Positions 54,303 to 63,070 of a stretch of 64,000 nt of DNA are shown here, piece after piece. Within the stretch, counting starts at the first letter, position 1. Every line of letters starts with the position of its first letter. The position numbers and the translations under genes are program-made. The notes beneath the pieces were generated by a model. It worked only from the letters and a program-made list of their open reading frames with translations. It did not search any database and had not been told where the DNA came from. Source of the stretch: Stagnihabitans tardus (lineage in GTDB: Bacteria > Pseudomonadota > Alphaproteobacteria > Rhodobacterales > Rhodobacteraceae); NCBI RefSeq assembly GCF_009925085.1, contig NZ_JAABNR010000009.1:1-64000 (forward strand), read 5' to 3'.

Positions 54303-54962
54303 GTGCCGAAGGTTGGAATGCAGCCTATCCGTAAAGAGGCTCTCGTCAAAGCCACGATCGCCGAGATCGGGCGGACGGGGTCTTTGGACGTGACCGTCAG
54401 CCAGATCGCCAAGCGGGCGGGCATGTCTTCGGCCCTGGCGCATCACTATTTCGGGTCCAAGGAAGAGTTGTTCCTGGCCGCGATGCGCCATGTCCTGACG
54501 ATCTACGGCGCTGAGGTGCGCGGTGCGCTGCACCTGGCCAAGACGCCCCTGACGCGGGTCGAGGCGGTGCTGCGGGCCTCGTTCAGTGCGGCGAATTTCC
54601 GGCGCGAGGCGATCGGGGCCTGGCTGAACTTCTGGGTCCTGGCGCAGTCGGTTCCCGAGGCGCGGCGGCTCTTGGCTGTCTATCAGCGGCGGCTGCGGTC
54701 GAATCTCCTGGCGGGGCTGAGGCCCCTCTGCGGCGAGCGGGCCGAGGCGGTGGCGGATGGCCTTGGGGCGCTGATCGACGGGCTTTACCTGCGGGAAGTG
54801 TTGAAATCGGGCGCTCCGGATGGGGCGGCGGCCGTGGCGATGGCCTTGGAATACCTGGCGGCAGAGCTCGGGAAGGAGGGGGCCCCGGCGCCCTCCCACC
54901 CGCCCACCCCCCAAGAGTCTGTGGCGGGCGCCGGGGCCCCCTCGCCCAAGCGGATGATCTAG
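54303..54962 (+). CDS. betI: Choline-responsive transcriptional repressor (BetI)
   Basis: 219 aa with a GTG start at 54303 (GAGGA 5 nt upstream), giving the family start VPKVGMQPIRKEALVKAT. N-terminal TetR helix-turn-helix: VSQIAKRAGMSSALAHHYFGSKEELFLAA. The ligand-binding domain follows. BetI releases DNA on choline binding and normally represses bet/cho genes; the operator candidate fits. betA follows 9 bp downstream. Confidence 0.95.
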   Translation: MPKVGMQPIRKEALVKATIAEIGRTGSLDVTVSQIAKRAGMSSALAHHYFGSKEELFLAAMRHVLTIYGAEVRGALHLAKTPLTRVEAVLRASFSAANFRREAIGAWLNFWVLAQSVPEARRLLAVYQRRLRSNLLAGLRPLCGERAEAVADGLGALIDGLYLREVLKSGAPDGAAAVAMALEYLAAELGKEGAPAPSHPPTPQESVAGAGAPSPKRMI

Positions 54963-54971
54963 GAGACGGAT

Positions 54972-56633
54972 ATGCAGGCGGATTATGTGATCATCGGGTC
55001 GGGGTCCTCGGGATCGGCGGTGGCTTACCGCCTGGGCGAGGCGGGCCATTCGGTCATCGTGATCGAAGAGGGCGGCACGGATGCCGGCCCCTTCATCCAG
55101 ATGCCGGCGGCGCTCTCTTATCCGATGAACATGAAGCGCTATGACTGGGGGTTTCAGTCGGAGCCGGAGCCCTATCTGGGGGGGCGCCGCCTGGCGACGC
55201 CCCGGGGGCGGGTGATCGGCGGGTCGTCTTCGATCAACGGCATGGTCTATGTGCGCGGCCATGCGCGGGACTATGACACCTGGGAGGAGATGGGCGCCCA
55301 GGGCTGGGCCTATGCCGATGTCCTGCCCTATTTCAAGCGCATGGAGAACTGGCACGGCGAGGCGGATGGGACCTCGGAAGTGTCCGCGTATCGCGGCACC
55401 GATGGGCCTTTGCACATCACGCGCGGCCCTCGGAACAACGTGCTCTTCAACGCTTTCGTCGAGGCCGGGCGGCAGGCGGGTTACAACGTGACGGGCGACT
55501 ACAACGGCGAGGCCCAGGAGGGTTTCGGCGCGATGGAGGCCACGATCTGGAAGGGCAAAAGGTGGTCGGCGGCGACGGCTTACCTCAAGCCCGCGATGAA
55601 ATCGGGGCGGGTGCAGCTTTACCGGGCCTATGCGCGCAAGGTCGTCATCGAGAACGGCCGCGCGGTCGGCGTCGAGGTCAATCGCGGCGACCGAATCGAG
55701 GTGATCCGGGCGAGCCGCGAGGTGATCGTCTCGGCCTCGACCATCAACACGCCGAAAATCCTGATGCTGTCCGGCATCGGTCCCGCCGCGCATCTGCGCG
55801 AGATGGGGATCGAGGTCGTGGCCGACCGTCCCGGCGTGGGCGGCAATCTGCAGGACCACCTGGAGCTTTACCTGCAATTCGCGGCCGCAAAGCCCATCAC
55901 GCTCTACAAATACTGGAACCTCTGGGGCAAGGCGCTGGTGGGGGCCGAGTGGCTCTTGACCGGCAAGGGGCTGGGGGCCTCAAACCAGTTCGAAAGCTGC
56001 GGCTTCATCCGCTCGCGTGCGGGGCTGGAATATCCCGATATCCAGTATCACTTCCTGCCCATCGCCGTGCGCTATGACGGCAAGGCCAGCGCGCATGGCC
56101 ATGGCTTCCAGGTCCATACCGGGCCGATGCGGTCGAAGTCGCGGGGGCGCATCAGCCTGCGCTCGGCCGATCCGAAGGATTCGCCGAAAATCCTGTTCAA
56201 CTACATGTCCGAGCCCTCGGACTGGGAGGATTTCCGCAAGGCCATCCGCCTGACGCGCGAGATCTTTGCTCAACCGGCCATGGCGGGCCATGTGAAATCG
56301 GAAATCCAGCCCGGTGAGGCCCTGCAATCGGATGCCGAGCTCGATGGCTTCATCCGTGAACATGTGGAAAGCGCCTATCACCCCTGCGGCACCAGCCGGA
56401 TGGGGCGGGCGGATGACCCCTTGGCCGTGGTCGATCCCGAAGCGCGGGTCATCGGGGTCGAGGGGCTGAGGGTGGCGGACAGTTCGATTTTCCCGCAGGT
56501 GACCAATGGCAACCTGAACGGGCCCTCGATCATGACCGGCGAGAAGATCGCCGATCATATCCTTGGTCGCAAACTTCCGCGCTCGAACCTTCAGCCCTGG
56601 ATCAACCCGAACTGGCGGACGGCGCAGCGTTAG
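54972..56633 (+). CDS. betA: Choline dehydrogenase
   Basis: 553 aa GMC oxidoreductase. FAD-binding [21 protein letters not shown] at the N terminus, then [24 protein letters not shown] and the C-terminal [12 protein letters not shown] and [29 protein letters not shown]. Oxidises choline to betaine aldehyde (and possibly further). A betB gene is not next to it, so the second step is encoded elsewhere. Confidence 0.96.
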   Translation: MQADYVIIGSGSSGSAVAYRLGEAGHSVIVIEEGGTDAGPFIQMPAALSYPMNMKRYDWGFQSEPEPYLGGRRLATPRGRVIGGSSSINGMVYVRGHARDYDTWEEMGAQGWAYADVLPYFKRMENWHGEADGTSEVSAYRGTDGPLHITRGPRNNVLFNAFVEAGRQAGYNVTGDYNGEAQEGFGAMEATIWKGKRWSAATAYLKPAMKSGRVQLYRAYARKVVIENGRAVGVEVNRGDRIEVIRASREVIVSASTINTPKILMLSGIGPAAHLREMGIEVVADRPGVGGNLQDHLELYLQFAAAKPITLYKYWNLWGKALVGAEWLLTGKGLGASNQFESCGFIRSRAGLEYPDIQYHFLPIAVRYDGKASAHGHGFQVHTGPMRSKSRGRISLRSADPKDSPKILFNYMSEPSDWEDFRKAIRLTREIFAQPAMAGHVKSEIQPGEALQSDAELDGFIREHVESAYHPCGTSRMGRADDPLAVVDPEARVIGVEGLRVADSSIFPQVTNGNLNGPSIMTGEKIADHILGRKLPRSNLQPWINPNWRTAQR

Positions 56634-57076
56634 GCGGCTGCGCCCTCGACATGGTCGCGCAGCCGGATGAAGAGGTTGCCCAGGATCTCGTTGGCGCGGT
56701 CGGACCTTTCGGACAAGAGCCGGCCGGCCATGCCCTGGGCGGTCAACTCGCCCTTCCACGAGAGGATGCCCTGGCCCTCGGCCTCGCCGCAGGTGGCATC
56801 CAGGGCGACCAGGACCCTGCCGCCGATCAGATGGGCGGCCTTGATCTCCAGCTTGTAGCCCGCGTCGGCCTTTTCCACGCTCATCTTGCCTTGCAGCGTC
56901 AGGGTGATCGGACCAAAGCCCCGCCGGATCACAAATTCGGCCACACCGCCCTCGACAGTGCGGAACTCGAACCCGGCGGGCGAGATCGCGGTCAGGGTCT
57001 CGACCCGGGTCAGGCCAAGCAGCACGGTCTCGGCCGGGCCGGAAGTGCGGATACTCCCTTCAAGCAGCATGGGCAT
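56630..57076 (-). CDS. CoxG-like SRPBCC-fold protein
   Basis: 148 aa. [22 protein letters not shown] at the N terminus and [44 protein letters not shown] near the end fit the CoxG/SRPBCC fold, known from carbon monoxide dehydrogenase clusters, but no cox genes lie here. It probably binds a lipid-like or hydrophobic ligand. Its stop overlaps the end of betA by 4 bp, convergently. Confidence 0.75.
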   Translation of the reverse strand: MPMLLEGSIRTSGPAETVLLGLTRVETLTAISPAGFEFRTVEGGVAEFVIRRGFGPITLTLQGKMSVEKADAGYKLEIKAAHLIGGRVLVALDATCGEAEGQGILSWKGELTAQGMAGRLLSERSDRANEILGNLFIRLRDHVEGAAA

Positions 57077-57116
57077 CGTCCTTACATGAAATGCGGCCCT
57101 GCTTAGCCAAGGCGGG

Positions 57117-58310
57117 TCAGGCTTGCAAGGCCAGGCTGCGGCGCGGCAGGATCAAGAGCGAGAGGGTGGAAAGGGCCGAGGACACCGCCATCAGCACGAT
57201 CAGCGGCAGGTCGCCCGCGCCCGGCGGCAAGAGCCAGATGGCCAGCGCCGAGACCCCGGCGCCCGAGCCGATGGAGATCGCTCCGCCAAGGCCCGAGGCC
57301 GAACCGGCAAGCTCGGGCACCGCTTGCAGCATGCCGCCATTGGCATTGGGCAGGCTCATCCCGTTGCCTAGCCCCAAAAAGACCATGGCGCCGAAGAAGA
57401 CCCAAGGCCCCGACAGGCCAAGCGCGGTGATCAGCGCCAGCCCCGTCATGGCGCAGGTGGTGACCGACGTCCCCATGACGATCATCCGCACCATGCCCAC
57501 CCTTACCGAATGGCGCCCCGCAAGGTAGTTCCCCGCCATATAGCCCACCGAAGGCAGGGCAAAGGCCGCCCCGATCTGCGAGGACGACAGGTGATAGACC
57601 TCTGCGCCGACGTAGGGCGCGCCACCCAGGAAGGCGTAGAAGACCCCCGAGGCCAGGCTTGCCACGCCGCAATGGGCCCAGAAGATCCGGCTTTTCAACA
57701 GGCGCGGGTAAAGCCGCATCTGGGCGAAAGTGCCGCCCTCGCGGCGGGTAAAGGTCTCGCCCAGGTCGGCAAAGGCCAGGGCCGTGGTCGCGACGCCAAG
57801 GCCAAAAAGCAGCCAGAAGGTCGATTGCCAGCCGAAACGCTCCTCCAGCGCGCCGCCGATCAGCGGGCCGATCATGGGGACAAGGCTCATCCCCATGGTG
57901 ACGTAACCGATCATCGAGGCGGCGGCGGGGCCCTCGACCATATCGCGCACCACGGCACGCGAGAGGACGAGGCCCGTCGAAACCACGGCCTGGGCCATGC
58001 GGAAGGCCAGGAAGGTCCCGGCATCGGGGGCATAGATCGTGCCGATGGTCGCCAGAAGGAAGACCACCAGCGCCCCCAGGATCACCGGGCGGCGGCCGAA
58101 GCGGTCCGAGATCGGCCCGATGATCAGCTGCACCACCGCCGAGAGCGCGAGGTAAAGCGAGACGGCCAGTTGCATCGTCGAAACCGAGGTCCCGAACCAG
58201 GAAGCCATGGCGGGCAGGGCGGGCAGCATCAGCGACAGGGTAAAGGAAGAGAGCCCCGCCAGCAGGGTCAGGGTCACGATCTTGGGCGGGGTCTTGCGGT
58301 TGAGGAACAT
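57117..58310 (-). CDS. Bcr/CflA-type MFS drug exporter
   Basis: 397 aa with 12 predicted membrane segments. N-terminal TLTLLAGLSSFTLSLMLPALPAMA and the MFS motif GPISDRFGRRPVILGAL are the Bcr/CflA signature. It exports small drug-like molecules by proton antiport; the substrate is not predictable. Overlaps the downstream EamA-like gene's end at 58310. Confidence 0.92.
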   Translation of the reverse strand: MFLNRKTPPKIVTLTLLAGLSSFTLSLMLPALPAMASWFGTSVSTMQLAVSLYLALSAVVQLIIGPISDRFGRRPVILGALVVFLLATIGTIYAPDAGTFLAFRMAQAVVSTGLVLSRAVVRDMVEGPAAASMIGYVTMGMSLVPMIGPLIGGALEERFGWQSTFWLLFGLGVATTALAFADLGETFTRREGGTFAQMRLYPRLLKSRIFWAHCGVASLASGVFYAFLGGAPYVGAEVYHLSSSQIGAAFALPSVGYMAGNYLAGRHSVRVGMVRMIVMGTSVTTCAMTGLALITALGLSGPWVFFGAMVFLGLGNGMSLPNANGGMLQAVPELAGSASGLGGAISIGSGAGVSALAIWLLPPGAGDLPLIVLMAVSSALSTLSLLILPRRSLALQA

Positions 58311-58657
58311 CAGAACTTGTGGAAGATGAAAAAGGCGCCAAGCGCGATAAAGCCAAATCCGATGCCCTGGGACCAGGAAATCGGCTCCTTCAGGTAGAAA
58401 TAGGAAAAGGCCACGAAGACGGTCAGGGTCAGAACCTCCTGGATCGTCTTGAGCTGGGCGGCGTTATAGACCCCGTGGCCGATGCGGTTGGCGGGGACCT
58501 GCAGCATGTATTCGAAGAGCGCGATGCCCCAGGAGACCAGGATGACCACGACCAGCGGCGCGGTCTTGAACTTCAGATGGCCATACCAGGCGAAGGTCAT
58601 GAAGATGTTCGAGGCGGCCAAGAGGAGAATCGTCAGGATCGGCGCGGGAATGGACAT
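58310..58657 (-). CDS. DMT-like DUF486 membrane protein
   Basis: 115 aa from the ATG at 58657, with GGAGG 4 nt upstream. Four membrane segments: ILTILLLAASNIFMTFAWYGHL, PLVVVILVSWGIALFEYMLQVP, QEVLTLTVFVAFSYFYL and IGFGFIALGAFFIFHKF. The DUF486 family, related to small drug/metabolite transporters; function unknown. One base overlaps the MFS gene. Confidence 0.85.
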   Translation of the reverse strand: MSIPAPILTILLLAASNIFMTFAWYGHLKFKTAPLVVVILVSWGIALFEYMLQVPANRIGHGVYNAAQLKTIQEVLTLTVFVAFSYFYLKEPISWSQGIGFGFIALGAFFIFHKF

Positions 58658-58769
58658 GGGACCTCCGGGAATGGCGCCCAGATAGCGCAAGGGGGGCGCC
58701 GGGGGAAGGGCGGGGCTTTTCGGGGCGGAAATCCGCGCCTATGTTGGGGCCGGTCGAAAGGGGGGCAGG

Positions 58770-59171
58770 ATGCGCAAAGCGGTATGGCTGGGCCTTGTGG
58801 CTTTGGCTCTGCCCGTGCAGGCAGAGACCGGGGGCAAGGTCGTGCTGCCCTCGGGGCAGGAGGTCACGCTCCTGGAGGTCATCTCGAATGTCCCCGGCGC
58901 CTATGGCCTGGCCCTGCGCTACCGCTTCCTGGCGCCAGAGGTCGCGCGTGAGGGCGGCACGGTCGATGCCGAAACGGCGGGGGCCGATATGGACTGGCTC
59001 TGCCAGACCTATGCCCTGCCAAAGCTGCCGGTGAACGGGCCCATGCCCGCCGAAATCATCATCTCGATGTCGGACCGCGATGTGCCCTTCGGCGAAAGCG
59101 ACCCCGAGGCCACGCAATTCTTCAACGCCTATTCCATCGAGGCCGGAAACTGCCTATGGGAACCCTTCTGA
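58770..59171 (+). CDS. Small exported protein of a Rhodobacterales type
   Basis: 133 aa. Signal peptide MRKAVWLGLVALALPVQA, then VVLPSGQEVTLLEVISNVPGAYGLALRYRFLAPE and DWLCQTYALPKLP, ISMSDRDVPFGES, NCLWEPF. Possibly the DUF6497 family, as I recall it; function unknown. The two cysteines may pair. Confidence 0.7.
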   Translation: MRKAVWLGLVALALPVQAETGGKVVLPSGQEVTLLEVISNVPGAYGLALRYRFLAPEVAREGGTVDAETAGADMDWLCQTYALPKLPVNGPMPAEIIISMSDRDVPFGESDPEATQFFNAYSIEAGNCLWEPF

Positions 59172-59183
59172 GAGGGACGCGCC

Positions 59184-59579
59184 ATGCAAAAACACCGGGG
59201 ATTCCCAAGCCGCCTGCCGGGCACCGACATGCAATTCACCATTCGCCGGGCGAATGTGAAGGAGGGCGCCTCCAAGATCGTCCGTCGCGAGAGGTTCCGC
59301 GACCGCAAGGTCCTGGACCGCAAGGCCGACACGGCCTTCATGGCGGCCTTGTGGGCGCAGTTCGGCGAGGAGGAGTTCGAGCGCGGCAACCTGGATGCCG
59401 GACGGCTTTCCTGGCTCATCGGGCGCGAGGTCGTTCCGGTCGCCGACAATTGGGACCCGGCCTCTTACGAGACGCTGTTCCGCATCGACCTGGCCAAGGC
59501 CAAGGTCGCCTTTCCCGAGGTCTTTGCCGAAGACGCCGAGGACTTCTTCGAGGGCGAGGACGACGAGGACTGGGACTGA
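59184..59579 (+). CDS. Small acidic protein of unknown function
   Basis: 131 aa from the ATG at 59184 with GAGAGGGA upstream; an ATG 15 codons later is possible. Contains FTIRRANVKEGASKIVRRERF, AALWAQFGEEEFERGN and a very acidic tail (EDAEDFFEGEDDEDWD). No membrane segment or known domain. Starts 12 bp after the exported protein. Confidence 0.6.
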   Translation: MQKHRGFPSRLPGTDMQFTIRRANVKEGASKIVRRERFRDRKVLDRKADTAFMAALWAQFGEEEFERGNLDAGRLSWLIGREVVPVADNWDPASYETLFRIDLAKAKVAFPEVFAEDAEDFFEGEDDEDWD

Positions 59580-59897
59580 TCGGCAGGCTTTTGCCGAAAC
59601 CTCCCAGGCTCCCGGGCGGGAAGCAGCCACAACACATCTGCGTTATTTGCCAAGCGGCCTGGGCCGGAACATGGTGAATGCGGGTTCGAAAGCGATCCCT
59701 TTGAGCCTGACCCTTCCTTCCCCTTCGGCCCGGCCACCAGGTCGGGCCGTTTTTTCCCCCTTCGGCCCTGCCTCCTGGTCGGTTCGTTTCTTGGGCGGAG
59801 CTTTGCCGGTCGGGGGGATACCACTTTGCCTATTGTCCTCGAATGAGGGACAATGGCGAAGCATCTTTAGTGTGCATAACGAGGAATGAGGCAGAAC
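59580..59897. other. Intergenic region with a terminator and its decayed copy
   Basis: No gene of note in about 318 bp. It contains a Rho-independent terminator (59726-59755) and, about 38 bp downstream, a similar segment (CCCTTCGGCCCTGCCTCC..GGTCGG) that has lost its stem. Confidence 0.6.
59726..59755 (+). terminator. Rho-independent terminator
   Basis: CGGCCCG (59726-59732), a 10-nt loop, CGGGCCG (59743-59749), then TTTTTT to 59755. The upstream gene ends 146 bp earlier, so either it has a long 3' tail or a small transcript ends here. Confidence 0.75.
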
Positions 59898-60098
59898 ATG
59901 TATAAATCTCTCGCAGCCATGGCCCTGTTGACCGCGGTTCTCGCGGGCTGCAATGGTCCGGTCAATTCGAACTGCGCCGCCTTGGGCGCGGTCGCGGGCA
60001 CGGCCTTCGGTGCGGCCACCAGCAACAACCTCGCGCAATCGGCCATTGCCGGTGGCGTTCTGGGCGCGGTGGCCGGCGACCAGGGCTATTGCCGCTAA
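59898..60098 (+). CDS. Small lipoprotein with a glycine-zipper-like core
   Basis: 66 aa from the ATG at 59898, with GAGG 6 nt upstream. Signal peptide MYKSLAAMALLTAVLAGC with a lipobox LAGC. The mature part alternates Gly/Ala (ALGAVAGTAFGAATSNNLAQSAIAGGVLGAVAGDQGYC), a glycine-zipper stretch that could insert in the outer membrane, ending in a cysteine near the C terminus. A bidirectional terminator follows. Confidence 0.8.
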   Translation: MYKSLAAMALLTAVLAGCNGPVNSNCAALGAVAGTAFGAATSNNLAQSAIAGGVLGAVAGDQGYCR

Positions 60099-60119
60099 GC
60101 TTCGCGCAGTGCGGAAGGA

Positions 60120-60153
60120 AACGCCCGGGGCCCTTGGTGCCCCGGGCGTTTTC
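60120..60153. terminator. Bidirectional terminator
   Basis: Perfect 12-bp arms AACGCCCGGGGC (60120-60131) and GCCCCGGGCGTT (60139-60150) with a 7-nt loop, then TTTC. It lies between the convergent lipoprotein and mutT genes. Confidence 0.8.
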
Positions 60154-60156
60154 ATT

Positions 60157-60555
60157 TCAGAGCCAGTCGCGCAGGATCGGGATCAGCGGGATATCGGCGG
60201 GCGGCATCGGGTAGTCGCGCAGCCTCTGCGGCGCGACCCAGGCCAGGGTCTGACCCTCGCGCGGGGTGGGGATGCCCTGCCACCGCCTGCAGGCGAAAAG
60301 CGGCATAAGCAGGTGGAACTTCTCATAGGCATGGCTGGCGAAGGTCAGGGGGGCGAGGCAGGAGCTATGGGTCTCGATGCCCAGTTCCTCTTGCAGCTCG
60401 CGGATGAGCGCGGCCTCGGGGGTCTCATTCTCTTCGACCTTGCCGCCGGGGAATTCCCAGAGGCCCGCCATGGACTTGCCCGGCGGGCGCTGGGCGAGGA
60501 GGACGCGGCCATCTTGGTCGATGAGCGCTACGGCAGAGACGAGGAGCAGTTTCAT
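60157..60555 (-). CDS. mutT: 8-oxo-dGTP diphosphatase (Nudix, MutT)
   Basis: 132 aa. The Nudix box is intact: GGKVEENETPEAALIRELQEELGI. Hydrolyses oxidised nucleotides (8-oxo-dGTP) to prevent A:T to C:G transversions; other substrates are possible. Upstream of argJ on the same strand, as in related genomes. Confidence 0.9.
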   Translation of the reverse strand: MKLLLVSAVALIDQDGRVLLAQRPPGKSMAGLWEFPGGKVEENETPEAALIRELQEELGIETHSSCLAPLTFASHAYEKFHLLMPLFACRRWQGIPTPREGQTLAWVAPQRLRDYPMPPADIPLIPILRDWL

Positions 60556-60559
60556 GTGG

Positions 60560-60600
60560 ATATCCCGGGGGTTTCACACCCCCGGACCCCCGTGGGATAT
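60560..60600. repeat. Nested palindrome in the mutT/argJ gap
   Basis: ATATCCC (60560-60566) and GGGATAT (60594-60600) enclose a G/C-rich core (GGGGG..CCCCC). On the minus strand, the word CAAATATCCCACGGGGG near 60587-60604 resembles 6798-6814, so this is a recurring intergenic element. Confidence 0.5.
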
Positions 60601-60620
60601 TTGAGCCAATGTGAAAGGGG

Positions 60621-60651
60621 AAGGGGCGCGCGCGGCGAGGGCGCGCCCCTT
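60621..60651 (-). terminator. Hairpin at the end of argJ
   Basis: AAGGGGCGCGC (60621-60631) and GCGCGCCCCTT (60641-60651) with a 9-nt loop, 13 bp beyond the argJ stop on the minus strand. Confidence 0.6.
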
Positions 60652-60663
60652 TTCGGGGGCCGG

Positions 60664-61992
60664 TTACGAGCGATAATCCGCGTTGATCTCGATGTAGCGG
60701 TTGGTCAGGTCGCAGGTCCAGACCTTGCGGTTGGCACGACCAAGGCCGATGTCGACCGAGATTTGCAGCTCGGGCTGCTGCATATAGGCCGCGCCGTCTT
60801 CCTCGCGGTATTTCGGGTTCCGCCAGCCCTTTTCGGCCACGAGGATATCGCCGAACTTGATCGTCAGGCGGTCGCGGTCGGCCATGGCGCCGGATTTGCC
60901 GATGGCGGCGACGATGCGGCCCCAGTTCGGGTCCTGGCCTGCGATGGCGGTCTTCACCAGGGGCGAGTTTGCGATGGCGAAGGCGATTTTCGCCGCGTCA
61001 CCCGGGGAGGCCGCGCGGGTCACGTTGATCTCGACGAATTTGGTCGCGCCCTCGCCGTCGCGGATCACCTGGTGGGCGAGGTCCAGCATGACCTGGGACA
61101 GGGCCGCCTCGAAGGCCTTGAGGACGGCGCCCTTGGGCTCGGCGGCCTCGGACTGGCCCGTGGCGGCCAGGAGCAGCGTGTCCGAGGTCGAGGTGTCGCT
61201 GTCCACGGTGATCGAGTTGAAACTCGCATCGACATTGCGCGACAGGAGCTTTTGCAGGGTCGCCTGGGGGATTTTCGCGTCGGTGAAGATATAGACCAGC
61301 ATCGTCGCCATATCCGGCGCGATCATGCCCGAACCCTTGGCGATGCCCGCGATATGGATGTCGCCACCCTCGCCCGCGATGGTCGCAGCCGCGCCTTTCG
61401 GGAAAGTGTCGGTCGTCATCATGGCCTGGGCGGCCATGGAGATCGCGTCCTCCTTCAGACCCTCGACGAGGGAGGGCAGCACCGCCACGATCTTCTCATG
61501 GGGCAGGGGCTCGCCGATCACGCCGGTCGAGGAGGAGAAGACGCGGGCAGCGGGCAGGCCGAGCGCCTTGGCCACGCCCTCGGTGATGGCCTTGACCGAG
61601 GCTTCGCCGCGCTTGCCGGTGAAGGCATTGGAATTGCCCGAGTTCACGATGATGGCCGCGCCCTCTTTCGAGGGCAAGGCGATCTTCTGCTGGCAATCGC
61701 GCACGCAGGCCGACCGGGTCGTGGACCGCGTGAAGGTCCCGGCCATGGCGGTGCCGGGGTCCAGCTTGATCAGCATGACGTCCTTGCGGTTTTGATACTT
61801 CACCCCCGCTTCGGCCGCGGCGAAAGAGGCGCCGCGCACCAGGGGCAGGTCGGGGAAGGCGGCGGGCGCGAGGGGCGAGACCGGCTTGGCCGCCTTGGTC
61901 TTGGCCTTGGGCTCCGGTGCGGCCTTTGCCGCTTTCAGTTCCTTCTTCAGCGACTTCGCCTCGGCCTTCCAGTCGGTCTTGCCCATGGTCAT
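60664..61992 (-). CDS. argJ: Bifunctional glutamate N-acetyltransferase/ornithine acetyltransferase
   Basis: 442 aa. It transfers acetyl groups from acetylornithine to glutamate in arginine synthesis and can also use acetyl-CoA. The self-cleavage site is in KGSGMIAPDMATML, between Ala229 and Thr230; Thr230 becomes the N-terminal nucleophile of the beta chain. A Lys/Ala-rich N-terminal extension of about 40 residues precedes the family core (SPLAPAAFPDLP). Start at 61992 or at 61986. Followed upstream by the parvulin gene and secA. Confidence 0.95.
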   Translation of the reverse strand: MTMGKTDWKAEAKSLKKELKAAKAAPEPKAKTKAAKPVSPLAPAAFPDLPLVRGASFAAAEAGVKYQNRKDVMLIKLDPGTAMAGTFTRSTTRSACVRDCQQKIALPSKEGAAIIVNSGNSNAFTGKRGEASVKAITEGVAKALGLPAARVFSSSTGVIGEPLPHEKIVAVLPSLVEGLKEDAISMAAQAMMTTDTFPKGAAATIAGEGGDIHIAGIAKGSGMIAPDMATMLVYIFTDAKIPQATLQKLLSRNVDASFNSITVDSDTSTSDTLLLAATGQSEAAEPKGAVLKAFEAALSQVMLDLAHQVIRDGEGATKFVEINVTRAASPGDAAKIAFAIANSPLVKTAIAGQDPNWGRIVAAIGKSGAMADRDRLTIKFGDILVAEKGWRNPKYREEDGAAYMQQPELQISVDIGLGRANRKVWTCDLTNRYIEINADYRS

Positions 61993-61996
61993 CCCC

Positions 61997-62869
61997 TTAT
62001 TGGTCCAGCAAAGCAGTATCCCTGATCACGGCCGGGTCAATGGCCGAGATGTCGGGGCGTTCGACTTTCGCCGCATCCATCTTGCCCTTGATGAAGGCGT
62101 CGATGGCGGCCTGCTGCAATTCGGCCGCGATCTGCGGCTTGACCTCTTCGAGCGGAGGCGCCGCCTTGTCGCGGGTCTCGGTCACCAGGATCAGGTGCCA
62201 GCCGAAATCCGACTTGATCGGGCCTGCGACCTCGCCCGTCTTGGCGGAGACGACGGCCTCTTCGAAGGGCTTGACCATGACGCCCAGGCCGAACCAGCCA
62301 AGGTCGCCGCCCTGCGCCGCCGAGCCATCCAGCGAATTGGTCTTGGCCACTTCGGCAAAGGGCTTGCCGCCCTGGATCTCGATCAGGAGCTGCTTGGCCT
62401 TCTCTTCGCTGTCCACCAGAATATGGGAGGCGTGATATTCCAGCGTCGGCACCTGTCCGGCATATTTCGCGTCATAGGCCGCCTGGATCGCCGCATCCGA
62501 GGTCGCGTCCTTGATGCCGTTCAACAGGGCCTCGTTGGCCAGGAAGTTGCGCTCCAGCGCGGCCAGGGCGCGGGTCTGCTTCGGCGTCAGGCTCTGCCCG
62601 GCCGATTGGCGCAGGGTCTCTTGCTGGATCAGCTGGTCCAGAAGCCCGGTGAAGAGCTGCTCGTCGGGCAGGGCCTGGTACTGCGCGGGCAGGCCCTCGC
62701 GGGTGACGATCACATCGCCCAGGGTGATGTTCACGCCGTTCACGGTGGCCAGCACCGTCTCGGCGGTCGGCGCGGCTGCTGCCGGCGTGGCCGCGGTTTC
62801 GGCCATCAGCGGCTGACCAAGGCCCGCCGCCAGCGCCAGAACCGCGCAGAATCCCGAAAGTTTCATCAT
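61997..62869 (-). CDS. Periplasmic parvulin-type peptidyl-prolyl isomerase
   Basis: 290 aa. Signal peptide (MMKLSGFCAVLALAAGLGQPLMA), an N-terminal SurA-like helical region and the parvulin core YHASHILVDSEEKAKQLLIEIQGGKPFAEVAKTNSLDGSA, GGDLGWFGLGVMVKPFEEA. Assists folding of exported proteins. 4 bp from argJ on the same strand; secA is divergent upstream. Confidence 0.93.
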   Translation of the reverse strand: MMKLSGFCAVLALAAGLGQPLMAETAATPAAAAPTAETVLATVNGVNITLGDVIVTREGLPAQYQALPDEQLFTGLLDQLIQQETLRQSAGQSLTPKQTRALAALERNFLANEALLNGIKDATSDAAIQAAYDAKYAGQVPTLEYHASHILVDSEEKAKQLLIEIQGGKPFAEVAKTNSLDGSAAQGGDLGWFGLGVMVKPFEEAVVSAKTGEVAGPIKSDFGWHLILVTETRDKAAPPLEEVKPQIAAELQQAAIDAFIKGKMDAAKVERPDISAIDPAVIRDTALLDQ

Positions 62870-63070
62870 CTCACACGCTCCTGAAGCGGCTGCGGATCAC
62901 GCAGCGTTGACTATGGCAGGGCCAACCCTTAAATCCCGGGCGTCCTCTGGACAGGATGAAGGCCCTGCTCCCGGCCCTTCTAGGGGGTGACAGTTGTGCG
63001 GGCAAGGCCAAGCCTCACACGATGCTGTCAGCCGCCGATTGGCGGTGATGACCTTGGCCGGAGAGACGTG

